This document shows positions 1 to 7,755 of a DNA stretch of 64,000 nt, piece after piece. Each line of letters starts with the position of its first letter. Positions within the stretch are counted from its first letter, which is position 1. This DNA comes from Actinomadura opuntiae (GTDB lineage Bacteria > Actinomycetota > Actinomycetes > Streptosporangiales > Streptosporangiaceae), in contig NZ_JASNWF010000026.1 of NCBI RefSeq assembly GCF_030283205.1, forward strand, positions 62,001 to 126,000, written 5' to 3'. The translations under genes and the position numbers were made by a program. The notes below the pieces were generated by a model, which ran no database searches, had not been told where the DNA came from, and saw only the letters and a list, made by a program, of their open reading frames with translations.

Positions 1-551
1 ACGTGCGGATGCCGCGGCTGGACGGCATCAGCGCCACCCGGGAGATCGCCGGGTTCGCGGACGTGCTGGTGCTGACCACGTTCGACCTGGACGAGTACGT
101 GTTCGGCGCGCTGCGGGCGGGCGCCGCCGGGTTCCTGCTGAAGGACGTGGACGCCGACCGGCTGGTGGAGGCGGTGCGGACGGTCGCGGCCGGGGACGGG
201 ATCATCGCGCCGCAGGTGACGCGCCGGCTGATCGGCGCGTTCGCGGCCCGGCCGGAGCCGCCGGCGCCGGACCCGGCGGCGCTGGCCGAGCTCACCCCGC
301 GCGAGCGGGAGGTGCTCGGCTGCCTCGGCGAGGGACTGTCGAACGGGGAGATCGCGCGGCGCCTGGCGATGGCGGAGACGACCACGAAGACGCACGTCAG
401 CCGCATCCTCGGCAAGCTCGGGCTGCGCAGCCGCGTCCAGGCGGCCATCCTCGCCCAGGAGATCGCCGGCTCCGGCCTCCCGGCGGCCCCCGGCGAGCAC
501 GGACCCCCGGGCGGGCCCCGGCCCGGCAGCGACGATCTCAGCGCCGGATGA
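1..551 (+). CDS. NarL/LuxR-family response regulator, 5' truncated
   Basis: This is the C-terminal part of a two-component response regulator that would bind DNA after phosphorylation by a sensor kinase lying outside the window. The frame is already open at base 1. The first two bases fit the end of a GAC codon, so the phospho-acceptor Asp is probably the residue cut by the edge (the text resumes at VRMPRLDG). The receiver's Thr (VLTTFD) and Lys (LLKD) switch positions are visible. A LuxR-type helix-turn-helix follows, starting LTPREREVLGCLGEGLSNGE. The Ala/Pro-rich linker and the Gly/Pro-rich tail of about 25 residues carry no motif. The target genes cannot be deduced. Confidence 0.92.
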   Translation, partial: VRMPRLDGISATREIAGFADVLVLTTFDLDEYVFGALRAGAAGFLLKDVDADRLVEAVRTVAAGDGIIAPQVTRRLIGAFAARPEPPAPDPAALAELTPREREVLGCLGEGLSNGEIARRLAMAETTTKTHVSRILGKLGLRSRVQAAILAQEIAGSGLPAAPGEHGPPGGPRPGSDDLSAG

Positions 552-582
552 GCCGTCCCCGCGAAGCGCGAGGAGCCCCAGG

Positions 583-1710
583 TCAGGGGGACAGGCTGCG
601 GATCAGGTCGGCGACGCGGACGATCCCCAGGCAGCGGCCCACCTCGTCGACGACCACCAGGTCGTCGTAGACGCGCTCGTGCTCCTGCCCCGCCGCGCGC
701 AGCGCCGCGACCGCCGGCACCGTGCGCGGCACCGGACGCGGCGGATCGGCCAGCCGCGCGGCGGGCCGGTGCGCGTGCAGCGCGTGCCCGTAGGCGCCCG
801 ACAGCCGCAGCAGGAAGCGCGTCCGGTCCACGGTGGCGCGCGGCCGCTGCCGCTCGTCGACCAGCACGATGCTGGTGATGCCCGTCTCGGCGTTCAGCGC
901 GTTCAGCACCTCGTCGGCGGTCGCGGTGTGCGGCATCGTCACGCCGGGGAGCGTGAACTCCGACACGCGGGGCCCGAGCTCGGGGCGCTCGCGCGGCGCG
1001 GGCGCGCCGCGCGCGGCGACGGGCACGGTGATCGGCATGCCGGGCCGCCACTCCGGCGGCGCCAGCGCCGGGCCCTGGACGAGCCGGACCCCGAGCTCGC
1101 GCAGGTGCAGCACCTGGTCGCCGGTCTGCAGGCCCGGCGCCAGGACGTGCGTCTCCAGCCGGTGCGCCAGCTCCACCAGGCTCGCCACCAGCGCCGACCG
1201 GCGCGGTTCGGCGGGCGCCCGGCGGGCCAGCACCGGATCGAGCTTGAGCAGGTAGGACGCGCCGTCGGCGAGCAGGTCGAGCGGGGCGTGCGCGGCGCCG
1301 ACCCCGCCGAGCCCGACCAGGTACCCGGCCCGCCGCAGCGCGGCCAGCGCCGCGGTCACCGGCGCCCGCTGCGCCGGCGGGAAGCCGCCGGTGACGCAGA
1401 TGATGATCTCCTGGGGGCGGCGGCCGGTCCCGGCGAAGCCCTGGTGCAGCTCGCCGAGCACCGGGTCGCCGAAGGCGAGGGTCTCGGCGCGCAGGCCGAT
1501 CTGGAGCGGCAGCGGCGTGCGCAGGCCGGCCGCCGCGCGGGCCGCCTCGGCGGCGCGCCGCAGGTCCTCGGACACGGGATCGACGCGCGGCGGCGCCGGC
1601 GCGGCGGGCGGCCCCGCGTGCGCCTCCACGGCCACGACGGTGCCGGTGCCGAGATCGACGACCGGATGGAACACCGCCCGCGCCGGGACCAGGACATCAA
1701 CGGCGGACAC
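583..1710 (-). CDS. Degenerate EAL-domain protein with C-terminal CBS region
   Basis: This 375-residue protein starts at GTG. Its N-terminal two thirds resemble an EAL (cyclic-di-GMP phosphodiesterase) fold: it opens with FHPVVDLGTGTVVAVEAHAG, where active enzymes read E-A-L, and it has LLKLDPVLAR where active enzymes have an (I/L)K(I/L)D motif. The EAL triplet is EAH and several other metal ligands are not evident, so catalysis is unlikely and a sensory or c-di-GMP-binding role is more plausible. The last 120 or so residues look like a CBS pair, ending in DDLVVVDEVGRCLGIVRVADL. It converges on the response regulator with 31 bp between them. Family assignment is by motif only. Confidence 0.7.
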   Translation of the reverse strand: MSAVDVLVPARAVFHPVVDLGTGTVVAVEAHAGPPAAPAPPRVDPVSEDLRRAAEAARAAAGLRTPLPLQIGLRAETLAFGDPVLGELHQGFAGTGRRPQEIIICVTGGFPPAQRAPVTAALAALRRAGYLVGLGGVGAAHAPLDLLADGASYLLKLDPVLARRAPAEPRRSALVASLVELAHRLETHVLAPGLQTGDQVLHLRELGVRLVQGPALAPPEWRPGMPITVPVAARGAPAPRERPELGPRVSEFTLPGVTMPHTATADEVLNALNAETGITSIVLVDERQRPRATVDRTRFLLRLSGAYGHALHAHRPAARLADPPRPVPRTVPAVAALRAAGQEHERVYDDLVVVDEVGRCLGIVRVADLIRSLSP

Positions 1711-1814
1711 AGCGGCATCATGCCGCCCCGAAGCGCCCGGAACCGCTCTTGTCAGGAGAAGTTAACGCACAATTCGCCGCAGGTCGCGGCGTGGATCATG
1801 GCGCCGGGCGCCGC

Positions 1815-2210
1815 TCACAGCCCGCGGCCGCCGACCATCGCCGTCAGCGCGTAGGTGACCCCGGCGACGGCGGCCAGCCAGACGTAGGCGGTGATGTCGC
1901 CGCCGCGCAGCGCCTGCACGACGAGCCCGCCGATCACCGCGATCGTCAGCACGTCCCCGGTCATCGCCGAGGCCCGCAGGTGGGTGCGGGCGCGGTGGCC
2001 GGTGCCGAAGCGCTCGCTGACCGGCAGCGCCGGCTCGTTGCGCCGGAAGGCCAGGTAGCCGGCGTAGCAGGCCAGGGCGGCGAACGCGATGAGGGCCGTG
2101 CCGTAGCGTTCGTCGGCGGCGAGCACGGCGCCGACCACCACTCCGGCGCCGAGGACGAGCCCGGGCACGGCCCACCGGCTGAGGCTGCGGCGTTCGGGAG
2201 CGATCCACAT
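1815..2210 (-). CDS. Small four-helix membrane protein, function unknown
   Basis: The product has 131 residues. The ATG is preceded by a good ribosome-binding site (GGAGAGGA) about 7 nt upstream, so I prefer it to longer in-frame starts. Four hydrophobic stretches are visible: roughly residues 13-31 (VPGLVLGAGVVVGAVLA), 37-52, 83-100 (GDVLTIAVIGGLVVQALRGG) and 106-124. Charged loops in between include RRNEPALPVSERFGTGHRAR. I do not recognise a named family. It is divergent from the first AIM24 gene, with about 135 bp between the two starts. Confidence 0.7.
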   Translation of the reverse strand: MWIAPERRSLSRWAVPGLVLGAGVVVGAVLAADERYGTALIAFAALACYAGYLAFRRNEPALPVSERFGTGHRARTHLRASAMTGDVLTIAVIGGLVVQALRGGDITAYVWLAAVAGVTYALTAMVGGRGL

Positions 2211-2345
2211 GGTCACATCCTCTCCGATCGGCGGACGCGGGGGACCGGCAACGCGCCGGTCCGCCCGCGATGAGTCCGCCGCGACCGCCGCGGGCCCCGC
2301 GGATGCCCGGACCGCGGCGGGTTCCGGCCGGTATCTTCTCCCATC

Positions 2346-2984
2346 GTGGCGCAATTTCGACTGAACGGCTCGAAGATGCTGGCCGTCGATCTCGCCGGCG
2401 AGACGATCAGGGCGCTGAACGGCGCCATGGTCGCCTACGAGGGGCGGATGGCGTTCAAACGGGAGGGGATGACCGGGGGAGAGGGGCTGCGCGGCGCGCT
2501 CAAGCGCAGGATCGCCGGCGAGGGCATGACGCTGATGGAGGTCAGCGGCGAGGGCACCGTGTACCTGGCCAGCGAGGCCGCCGAGGTGACGCTCGTACAC
2601 CTCACCGGCGACACCCTGTTCGTGGAGTCGGAGAGCCTGCTGGCGCTGGAGGGCGGGCTGCGCACGGGCGTGCAGTTCGTCGGGCTGCGGGGGATGGGGA
2701 CCGGCCAGGGCCTCGCCACCACCAAGGTCGAGGGGCACGGCACGGTCGCGATCGTGTCCGACGGCCCGGCGATCGCGCTGGAGGTGACGCCCGAGACGCC
2801 GCTGTCGGTCGACCCGCACGCCTACGTCGGCCATCACGGGCAGTTGCGGCAGGACGTCGTCACCGACGTCAACTGGCGGACGGTCATCGGCCAGGGGTCG
2901 GGTGAGAGCGTCCAGTTCCGGTACCAGGGGCACGGCTTGGTCTACGTACAGCCGGCCGAACGCGGCGGGATGTTGGAGATCTGA
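2346..2984 (+). CDS. AIM24 family protein, copy 1 of 3
   Basis: A 212-residue member of the AIM24 beta-helical family (named after a yeast mitochondrial protein; the bacterial role is poorly defined). Family features include NGSKMLAVDLAG at the N terminus, repeated Gly-rich strands such as VSGEGTVYLA and KVEGHGTVAI, the segment DTLFVESESLLAL, and SVDPHAYVGHHG, which recurs in copy 2. It starts at GTG. No purine-rich ribosome-binding site lies in front (the text is CTTCTCCCATC), but a TATCTT box ends 8 nt before the GTG, so the message may be leaderless. It leads a run of three same-strand paralogues. Confidence 0.88.
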   Translation: MAQFRLNGSKMLAVDLAGETIRALNGAMVAYEGRMAFKREGMTGGEGLRGALKRRIAGEGMTLMEVSGEGTVYLASEAAEVTLVHLTGDTLFVESESLLALEGGLRTGVQFVGLRGMGTGQGLATTKVEGHGTVAIVSDGPAIALEVTPETPLSVDPHAYVGHHGQLRQDVVTDVNWRTVIGQGSGESVQFRYQGHGLVYVQPAERGGMLEI

Positions 2985-3001
2985 TGACGACGAAGTCGCG
3001 C

Positions 3002-3034
3002 GGGGGGCGCGGGGGGTCGTCCCCCCTCGGGAGG
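3002..3034 (+). repeat. GGGGGG-TCGT-CCCCCC hairpin element between AIM24 genes 1 and 2
   Basis: Directly after the stop of the first AIM24 gene lies a G-tract followed by a perfect 6-bp stem with a TCGT loop (stem 3011-3016 with 3021-3026). The 24 bases 3002-3025 match 22 of 24 bases at 59360-59383 behind another stop codon, so this looks like a dispersed intergenic element. CTGATG occurs just before (2981-2986) and just after (3037-3042) it. The end of the element supplies the GGGAGG used as ribosome-binding site by the next gene. Confidence 0.6.
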
Positions 3035-3039
3035 TACTG

Positions 3040-3693
3040 ATGCCGGGCTACCAGAAGATCACCTCCAAGATGCTCCAGGTGCCCGTCGGGCCGGGGCGGG
3101 AGGTCTACAGCAGGCGCGGCGCGATGCTCGCCTACACCGGGGCGGTGTCGTTCGCGCCGTCCACGACGGCGGGGCAGAGCGTCGGCGGCGCCATCGGACG
3201 CGCCGTCGCCGGCGAGCGCAGCGCGATGATGCACGTCACCGGGCAGGGCGAGGTCATGTTCGGGCACGCGGGGCTGCACGTGTCCGTCGTCGACCTGGCC
3301 GGCGCCGACACCCTGTTCGTGGAGGCCGACCGGCTGCTCGTGCACGACGCGTCGCTCCAGGTCGGGACGATGTTCATGGGCGAGCAGGGCGGCGTTCGCG
3401 GCATCGTGCGCGGCGCGGTCACCGGGCAGGGGCTGTTCACGACCACGCTGACCGGGCAGGGCTCGTGCGCGCTGCTGTCGCACGGCGGCGTCATGGAGCT
3501 GCCGATCGGCCCGCAGCGTCCCGTCCACGTCGACCCGCAGGCCTACGTCGCCCACCGCGGCCAGGTGCAGAACAGGCTGACCACGGCCGTCGGGCTGCGC
3601 GACCTCATCGGACGCGGCTCCGGCGAGGGCTTCCAGCTCGAGCTGAGCGGCTCCGGCGTCGTCTACGTCCAGGCCAGCGAGAGGAAGATCTGA
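3040..3693 (+). CDS. AIM24 family protein, copy 2 of 3
   Basis: This 217-residue AIM24 paralogue opens with MPGYQKITSKMLQVPV and has the same Gly-rich strand pattern (TGQGEVMFG, LTGQGSCALL, LSGSGVVYVQ) and a VDPQAYVAHRGQV segment matching copy 1. The ATG at 3040 sits 5 nt after GGGAGG and is much better placed than the open frame further upstream, which only crosses the hairpin element. An ATG overlapping the previous stop at 2984 is in a different frame. Four bases separate it from copy 3, so the three genes very probably share one transcript. Confidence 0.88.
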   Translation: MPGYQKITSKMLQVPVGPGREVYSRRGAMLAYTGAVSFAPSTTAGQSVGGAIGRAVAGERSAMMHVTGQGEVMFGHAGLHVSVVDLAGADTLFVEADRLLVHDASLQVGTMFMGEQGGVRGIVRGAVTGQGLFTTTLTGQGSCALLSHGGVMELPIGPQRPVHVDPQAYVAHRGQVQNRLTTAVGLRDLIGRGSGEGFQLELSGSGVVYVQASERKI

Positions 3694-3696
3694 CCC

Positions 3697-4458
3697 GTGA
3701 GCAGTTTCGGCGCGCAGACCTGGAACGCGGCCACCCTCCCGTCCAACGACAACGTCAATCCGTACGCCTTCAGCGTCGACCTCGACGGGCAGTGGTTCGC
3801 GCAGAAGGGCAAGATGATCGCCTACTACGGGCAGGTCAGGTTCGAGGCGCTGTCGGCCGGGCCGCTGGACTCCCTGGTGGCGCACACCTTCAACTCCCCG
3901 CTGTACGCCCAGGACTGGATCGTCGCGCAGGGGCGCGGCAAGCTCCTGCTCGCCGACCGCGGGTTCGACGTGAACTCCTTCGACCTCGACGACGGCAACC
4001 TCACCGTCCGGGCCGGGAACCTGCTGGCGTTCGAGCCGGGCCTGGAGCTCAAGCAGTCGATCATCCCGGGGTTCCTGACGCTGATCGGGACGGGCCGGTT
4101 CGTGGCCGCCTCCAACGGGCCCGTCCACTTCGTCGAGCCGCCGATCCGGGTCGACCCGCAGGCGCTGCTCGGCTGGGCGGACTGCCCCTCGCCCTGCCAC
4201 CACTACGACCACTCCTACATGCGCGGCGCGTTCGGCGCCGCGCGGATGGTCTTCGGGATCGGCGGGTCGTCGGGCGAGGAGCACCAGTTCGACTTCACCG
4301 GCCAGGGCACCGTGCTGATGCAGTCGTCGGAGGCCGTGATGAACGAGGACGTCCTGCTGCGCGACCTCGAAGGGCAGATCGGCCTGGTCGGCACGTCGGG
4401 ACTCCAGCGGCTCCACCAGACGATCAGCCGGCGGCTGTCGGCGGAGCGGCAGGGCTGA
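3697..4458 (+). CDS. AIM24 family protein, copy 3 of 3
   Basis: The third paralogue has 253 residues and begins at GTG three bases after the preceding stop codon, which suggests translational coupling. It is longer than its neighbours and contains LDGQWFAQKGKMIAYYGQV, FDLDDGNLTVRAGNLLAFEP and RVDPQALLGW. It also carries a Cys/His-rich loop absent from the other two (CPSPCHHYDHSYMRG, about residues 166-180) that could bind metal; this is inference. It ends in a short charged tail. The strong hairpin at 4487-4516 follows. The three proteins may assemble together, since AIM24 folds resemble oligomeric beta-helical proteins, but nothing here proves it. Confidence 0.88.
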   Translation: MSSFGAQTWNAATLPSNDNVNPYAFSVDLDGQWFAQKGKMIAYYGQVRFEALSAGPLDSLVAHTFNSPLYAQDWIVAQGRGKLLLADRGFDVNSFDLDDGNLTVRAGNLLAFEPGLELKQSIIPGFLTLIGTGRFVAASNGPVHFVEPPIRVDPQALLGWADCPSPCHHYDHSYMRGAFGAARMVFGIGGSSGEEHQFDFTGQGTVLMQSSEAVMNEDVLLRDLEGQIGLVGTSGLQRLHQTISRRLSAERQG

Positions 4459-4486
4459 CGAGCGGCAGGACCGACGGGCGGCTGAC

Positions 4487-4516
4487 GCGGGGGCCCGGGC
4501 GATCCCGGGCCCCCGC
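4487..4516. terminator. Bidirectional hairpin terminator, 13-bp perfect stem
   Basis: GCGGGGGCCCGGG (4487-4499) pairs perfectly with CCCGGGCCCCCGC (4504-4516) around a 4-nt loop. It lies between the convergent AIM24 operon and the VOC gene. There is no T-run, as is usual for high-GC actinomycete terminators. Confidence 0.75.
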
Positions 4517-4567
4517 GGCCCCACCGCCCCGCGGGGGCCGTCTAGGGGACGGCCCGCTGCGCGCGGG

Positions 4568-5362
4568 TCATCCCTGCTCGGGTGCGGGCTTCATGACATG
4601 GAACGGCACGCCGAACGGGTCCCGCACGGCCGCGGACCGGCCGTAGGGGCTGTCGGCGGGACCGGAGTCGAGCGTGCCGCCGCCCGCGGTGACCTTCGCG
4701 ACCGCCTCGTCGGCGTCCTCGACCGCGAAGTAGGTCGTCCAGGACGGGACGCGGGTCCGGCCGTTGCCGAGCAGCAGGTCGGCTCCGCCGAGGATGCCGC
4801 CGATGTAGCGGCCGTCGCCGGCGCGGCGCAGGACGGTGTAGTCCATGTCGCCCGGCATCGGCTCCAGCTCGTAGCCGAACACCGCCTGGTAGAAGTCCCC
4901 GGCCGCCTTGGCGTCGGGGGTGACCAGCTCGTTCCAGACGAACGAGCCCGGCTCGTTCACGATGCCCGAGCCGTGGTGGTCCCGCCCCTGCCACAGGCCG
5001 AACTGGGCGCCCTGCGGATCCCTGACGATCGCCATCCGGCCGAGGCCCATCACGTCCATGGGCGGAACGACGGCCTCGCCGCCGGCGTCGGCGGCGCGCT
5101 TGACGAGCGCGTCGCAGTCGTCCGCGGCGATGTAGACCGTCCACCAGTACTCGTCGGGCTGGTCCTCCGGGTTCTGCATCATCCCGGCCACCGGCTCGCC
5201 GCGCAGCCTGCACTGGTTGTAGTGGCCCGCCTCCGCCCCGGCGTCCTCGAACTGCCAGCCGAAGAGCGTCCCGTAGAACGTCTTGGCCCGCTCGAGGTCG
5301 GGGAGGCCGATGTCGAGCCAGTTCGGTGTGCCCTCCGGCACGTTGCTCGTGACCTGGGTCAT
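4568..5362 (-). CDS. VOC-family protein with two glyoxalase-like domains
   Basis: A 264-residue protein with two tandem vicinal-oxygen-chelate domains. Domain 1 (about 10-125) has TPNWLDIGLPDLERAKTFYG and ends DPQGAQFGLWQ. Domain 2 (about 140-260) has SFVWNELVTPDAKAAGDFYQ and ends DPFGVPFHVMKPAP. From memory it resembles the mycobacterial Rv0577/CFP32 type, for which no single reaction is established. The ATG at 5362 follows AAAGGAG with about 10 nt spacing, which rules out the longer Arg-rich frame upstream. Metal-ligand residues are not conserved clearly enough to claim lyase activity. Confidence 0.85.
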   Translation of the reverse strand: MTQVTSNVPEGTPNWLDIGLPDLERAKTFYGTLFGWQFEDAGAEAGHYNQCRLRGEPVAGMMQNPEDQPDEYWWTVYIAADDCDALVKRAADAGGEAVVPPMDVMGLGRMAIVRDPQGAQFGLWQGRDHHGSGIVNEPGSFVWNELVTPDAKAAGDFYQAVFGYELEPMPGDMDYTVLRRAGDGRYIGGILGGADLLLGNGRTRVPSWTTYFAVEDADEAVAKVTAGGGTLDSGPADSPYGRSAAVRDPFGVPFHVMKPAPEQG

Positions 5363-5533
5363 CCGACTCACACTCCTTTGTGCAGGGGCCTCGCGGCCCC
5401 GGCGTCCTCCGCCGCCCGCCGTACCCCCATCCTGGCCCCGGTCAGGGCTTTCACACATCGCGGCGCGGCGGATCGGCATGGCCGGGACCGGCCTGCGCTT
5501 CACGTACACTGGGCTGATGGTTTCGCTCCCGAG

Positions 5534-5602
5534 TTGACAGGCCGCCCAGCGCGCCCCGGTCGGATGGACCGCGCGGCGCGCTGTTTCGTGCGCCTGTCCA
5601 TC
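5534..5602 (+). promoter_or_regulatory. TTGACA box and structured leader ahead of the ABC-F gene
   Basis: A perfect TTGACA lies at 5534-5539. Downstream there is a two-tier hairpin: GATGGAC (5563-5569) pairs with GTCCATC (5596-5602), and inside it GGCGCGC (5575-5581) pairs with GTGCGCC (5588-5594) across a TGTTTC loop. The ABC-F start is 29 nt further on. A clear -10 box at the right spacing is not visible. Translation or transcription control by leader structure is known for several ABC-F genes, so attenuation is a reasonable guess. Confidence 0.45.
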
Positions 5603-5631
5603 GAGCCGTCCGTCAGGGGAGCCCTGTCACT

Positions 5632-7230
5632 GTGATCATCGCGAAAGACATCGAACTGCGCGCCGGGTCCCGGCTGCTGATCGAGTCCGCCTCGTTCCGG
5701 GTCAACCCCGGCGACCGGGTGGGCCTCGTCGGCCGCAACGGCGCCGGCAAGACGACCCTCACCAAGGTGCTGGCCGGGGAGGCGATCCCGGCGCAGGGCG
5801 GCGTGACGTCCTCGGGCACCATCGGCTACCTCCCGCAGGACCCGCGCGGCGTCGACCTGGACGAGCTGGCCCGCGACCGCATCCTGTCGGCGCGCGGGCT
5901 GGACGAGGTCGTCCGCAAGCTGCGGGCCGCCGAGGAGGCCATGGCCACCGCGACGGGCGAGGAGCGCGACAAGGCCGTCCGCCGCTACGGGCGGCTGGAG
6001 GAGCGGCTGCACGTGCTCGGCGGCTACTCCGCCGAGGCCGAGGCCGCCTCGATCGCCTCCAGCCTGGGCCTGCCCGACCGGGTGATGGGGCAGCCGCTCG
6101 GCACCCTGTCCGGCGGCCAGCGGCGCCGCGTCGAGCTGGCCCGCATCCTGTTCTCCGGCGCCGACACGCTGCTGCTGGACGAGCCGACCAACCACCTGGA
6201 CGCCGACTCGGTCGTCTGGCTGCGCGACTTCCTGAAGTCCCACCAGGGCGGCCTGGTGGTGATCAGCCACGACGTGGACCTGCTGGGCGTGGTGGTCAAC
6301 CGGGTGTTCCACCTGGACGCCAACCGCAGCGTGATCGACATCTACAACGTCGGCTGGAAGAAGTACCTGGACCAGCGCGAGACCGACGAGCGGCGGCGCA
6401 AGCGCGAGACGGCCAACGCCACGCGGCAGGCCACGGCGCTGCTGTCGCAGGCCGACAAGATGCGCGCGAAGGCCACCAAGGCCAAGGCGGCGCAGCAGAT
6501 GGACCGGCGGGCCCGGCAGCTGCTCGCCGGTGTCGAGGGGGAGCGGCAGGCCGACAAGGTGGCCAAAATTCGCTTCCCGGACCCGGCACCTTGTGGCAAA
6601 ACCCCCCTTACCGCCGAAGGTTTGTCGAAATCGTACGGATCTTTGGAGATTTTCACCGACGTGGACCTGGCCATCGACCGGGGCAGCCGGGTCGTCGTGC
6701 TGGGCCTGAACGGCGCGGGCAAGACGACCCTCCTGCGCATGCTGGCCGGGGTCGACAAGCCCGACACCGGCACCGTCGTGGCCGGGCACGGGCTGCGCAT
6801 CGGCTACTACGCCCAGGAGCACGAGACGCTCGACGTGGAGCGGTCGGTGCTGGAGAACATGCAGTCGGCCGCGCCCGGCCTCGCGCCCGTCGAGGTCCGC
6901 AAGATCCTGGGCTCGTTCCTGTTCTCCGGCGACGACGTCGACAAGCCCGCCGGCGTGCTGTCCGGCGGTGAGAAGACCCGGCTGGCGCTGGCGATGCTGG
7001 TGGTCTCCAGCGCCAACGTCCTGCTGCTCGACGAGCCCACCAACAACCTCGACCCGGCCAGCCGCGCGGAGATCCTCGGCGCGCTGCGCACCTTCGCCGG
7101 GGCCATCGTCCTGGTGACCCACGATGAGGGTGCGGTGGACGCGCTGCGGCCGGAAAGAGTGATTTTGCTGCCGGATGGTGTCGAAGACATCTGGAGTGAC
7201 GAGTTTGCCGATCTGGTGGCACTTGCGTGA
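5632..7230 (+). CDS. ABC-F family ATPase (two ABC domains, no membrane segments)
   Basis: The 532-residue protein is a soluble ribosome-associated ABC-F ATPase. ABC1 has Walker A GRNGAGKTT (about 39-47), signature LSGGQRRRVELARI and Walker B LLLDEPTNHLD. A charged interdomain linker rich in Lys/Arg follows (about 245-310). ABC2 has GLNGAGKTT, LSGGEKTRLALAML and LLLDEPTNNLDP. Members rescue or regulate the ribosome, and some protect against antibiotics; which applies here is unknown. It starts at GTG. The HTH gene and enoyl-CoA hydratase follow on the same strand, an order I recall from the mycobacterial Rv1472/Rv1473/Rv1473A locus. Confidence 0.93.
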   Translation: MIIAKDIELRAGSRLLIESASFRVNPGDRVGLVGRNGAGKTTLTKVLAGEAIPAQGGVTSSGTIGYLPQDPRGVDLDELARDRILSARGLDEVVRKLRAAEEAMATATGEERDKAVRRYGRLEERLHVLGGYSAEAEAASIASSLGLPDRVMGQPLGTLSGGQRRRVELARILFSGADTLLLDEPTNHLDADSVVWLRDFLKSHQGGLVVISHDVDLLGVVVNRVFHLDANRSVIDIYNVGWKKYLDQRETDERRRKRETANATRQATALLSQADKMRAKATKAKAAQQMDRRARQLLAGVEGERQADKVAKIRFPDPAPCGKTPLTAEGLSKSYGSLEIFTDVDLAIDRGSRVVVLGLNGAGKTTLLRMLAGVDKPDTGTVVAGHGLRIGYYAQEHETLDVERSVLENMQSAAPGLAPVEVRKILGSFLFSGDDVDKPAGVLSGGEKTRLALAMLVVSSANVLLLDEPTNNLDPASRAEILGALRTFAGAIVLVTHDEGAVDALRPERVILLPDGVEDIWSDEFADLVALA

Positions 7231-7346
7231 CCTGCAGAGTGCCTTCCGCAGATCTTTTCTGGCCGAGTGGGTAGCCGAACGCGCGGGAATGACTGATCAT
7301 GGCGGGGGATAACGCAGCGGTCACCACATCACTACGGGAGGTACTC

Positions 7347-7559
7347 GTGGCCGAGACCCTCAAGAAGGGCACCCGCGTGACCGGTGCCGAGCGCGACAAG
7401 CTGGCGGCGGACCTCAAGAAGAGGTACGACTCCGGCGAGAGCATCCGCGCCCTGGCAGCCGCCACCGGCCGCTCGTACGGCTTCATCCACCGGATCCTCA
7501 CCGAGTCCGGAGTCAACCTGCGCGGTCGCGGCGGCGCGACCCGGGGCAAGAAGTCCTGA
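7347..7559 (+). CDS. Small conserved actinobacterial helix-turn-helix protein
   Basis: A basic 70-residue protein (VAETLKKGTRVTGAERDKLA then SIRALAAATGRSYGFIHRIL) ending in a GRGGATRGKKS tail. The central helix-turn-helix and the invariant-looking tail match a small DNA-binding family found across actinobacteria (Rv1473A type, from memory). I chose GTG 7347 because GGGAGG lies 5 nt upstream; an ATG at 7299 would add 16 residues without a ribosome-binding site and outside the conserved block. The gene sits between the ABC-F gene and the enoyl-CoA hydratase. Its targets are unknown. Confidence 0.85.
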   Translation: MAETLKKGTRVTGAERDKLAADLKKRYDSGESIRALAAATGRSYGFIHRILTESGVNLRGRGGATRGKKS

Positions 7560-7568
7560 CCGGACGAA

Positions 7569-7619
7569 GGTCCAGAACGGACACGGGTCCCGAACGGACG
7601 CAGGTCCCGGACGGACGAC
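7569..7619 (+). repeat. Three 17-bp tandem repeats
   Basis: Three imperfect 17-bp units of the type GGTCCCGAACGGACGCA run back to back just after the HTH gene. No coding function or dyad is evident; they may be neutral slippage products. Confidence 0.6.
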
Positions 7620-7755
7620 GGCCCCCGGATGAGCGCACCGCCTGATCCGCCGCCGCGGCCCACCGAGTAGGGTTCGGTCGCGGCGGCGGGCAGGTCGGGT
7701 CCCGCCCCGTGGACGGCGGGGCGGGCCCGCCGCGCTCGTCGGAAGGGGAACGTCG

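Noticed and set aside
2984..3040. ATG overlapping the stop of AIM24 gene 1
   Set aside because: It is not in frame with AIM24 gene 2 and quickly leaves a sensible reading. The ATG at 3040 has a proper ribosome-binding site and the conserved N terminus.
7299..7346. Upstream ATG for the small HTH protein
   Set aside because: It has no ribosome-binding site and lies outside the conserved block; GTG 7347 follows GGGAGG.
7569..7619. Tandem repeats here and at 33211-33263 and 34124-34165 as possible CRISPR arrays
   Set aside because: Units are 14-17 bp, directly adjacent without spacers, only three or so copies, and no cas genes occur.
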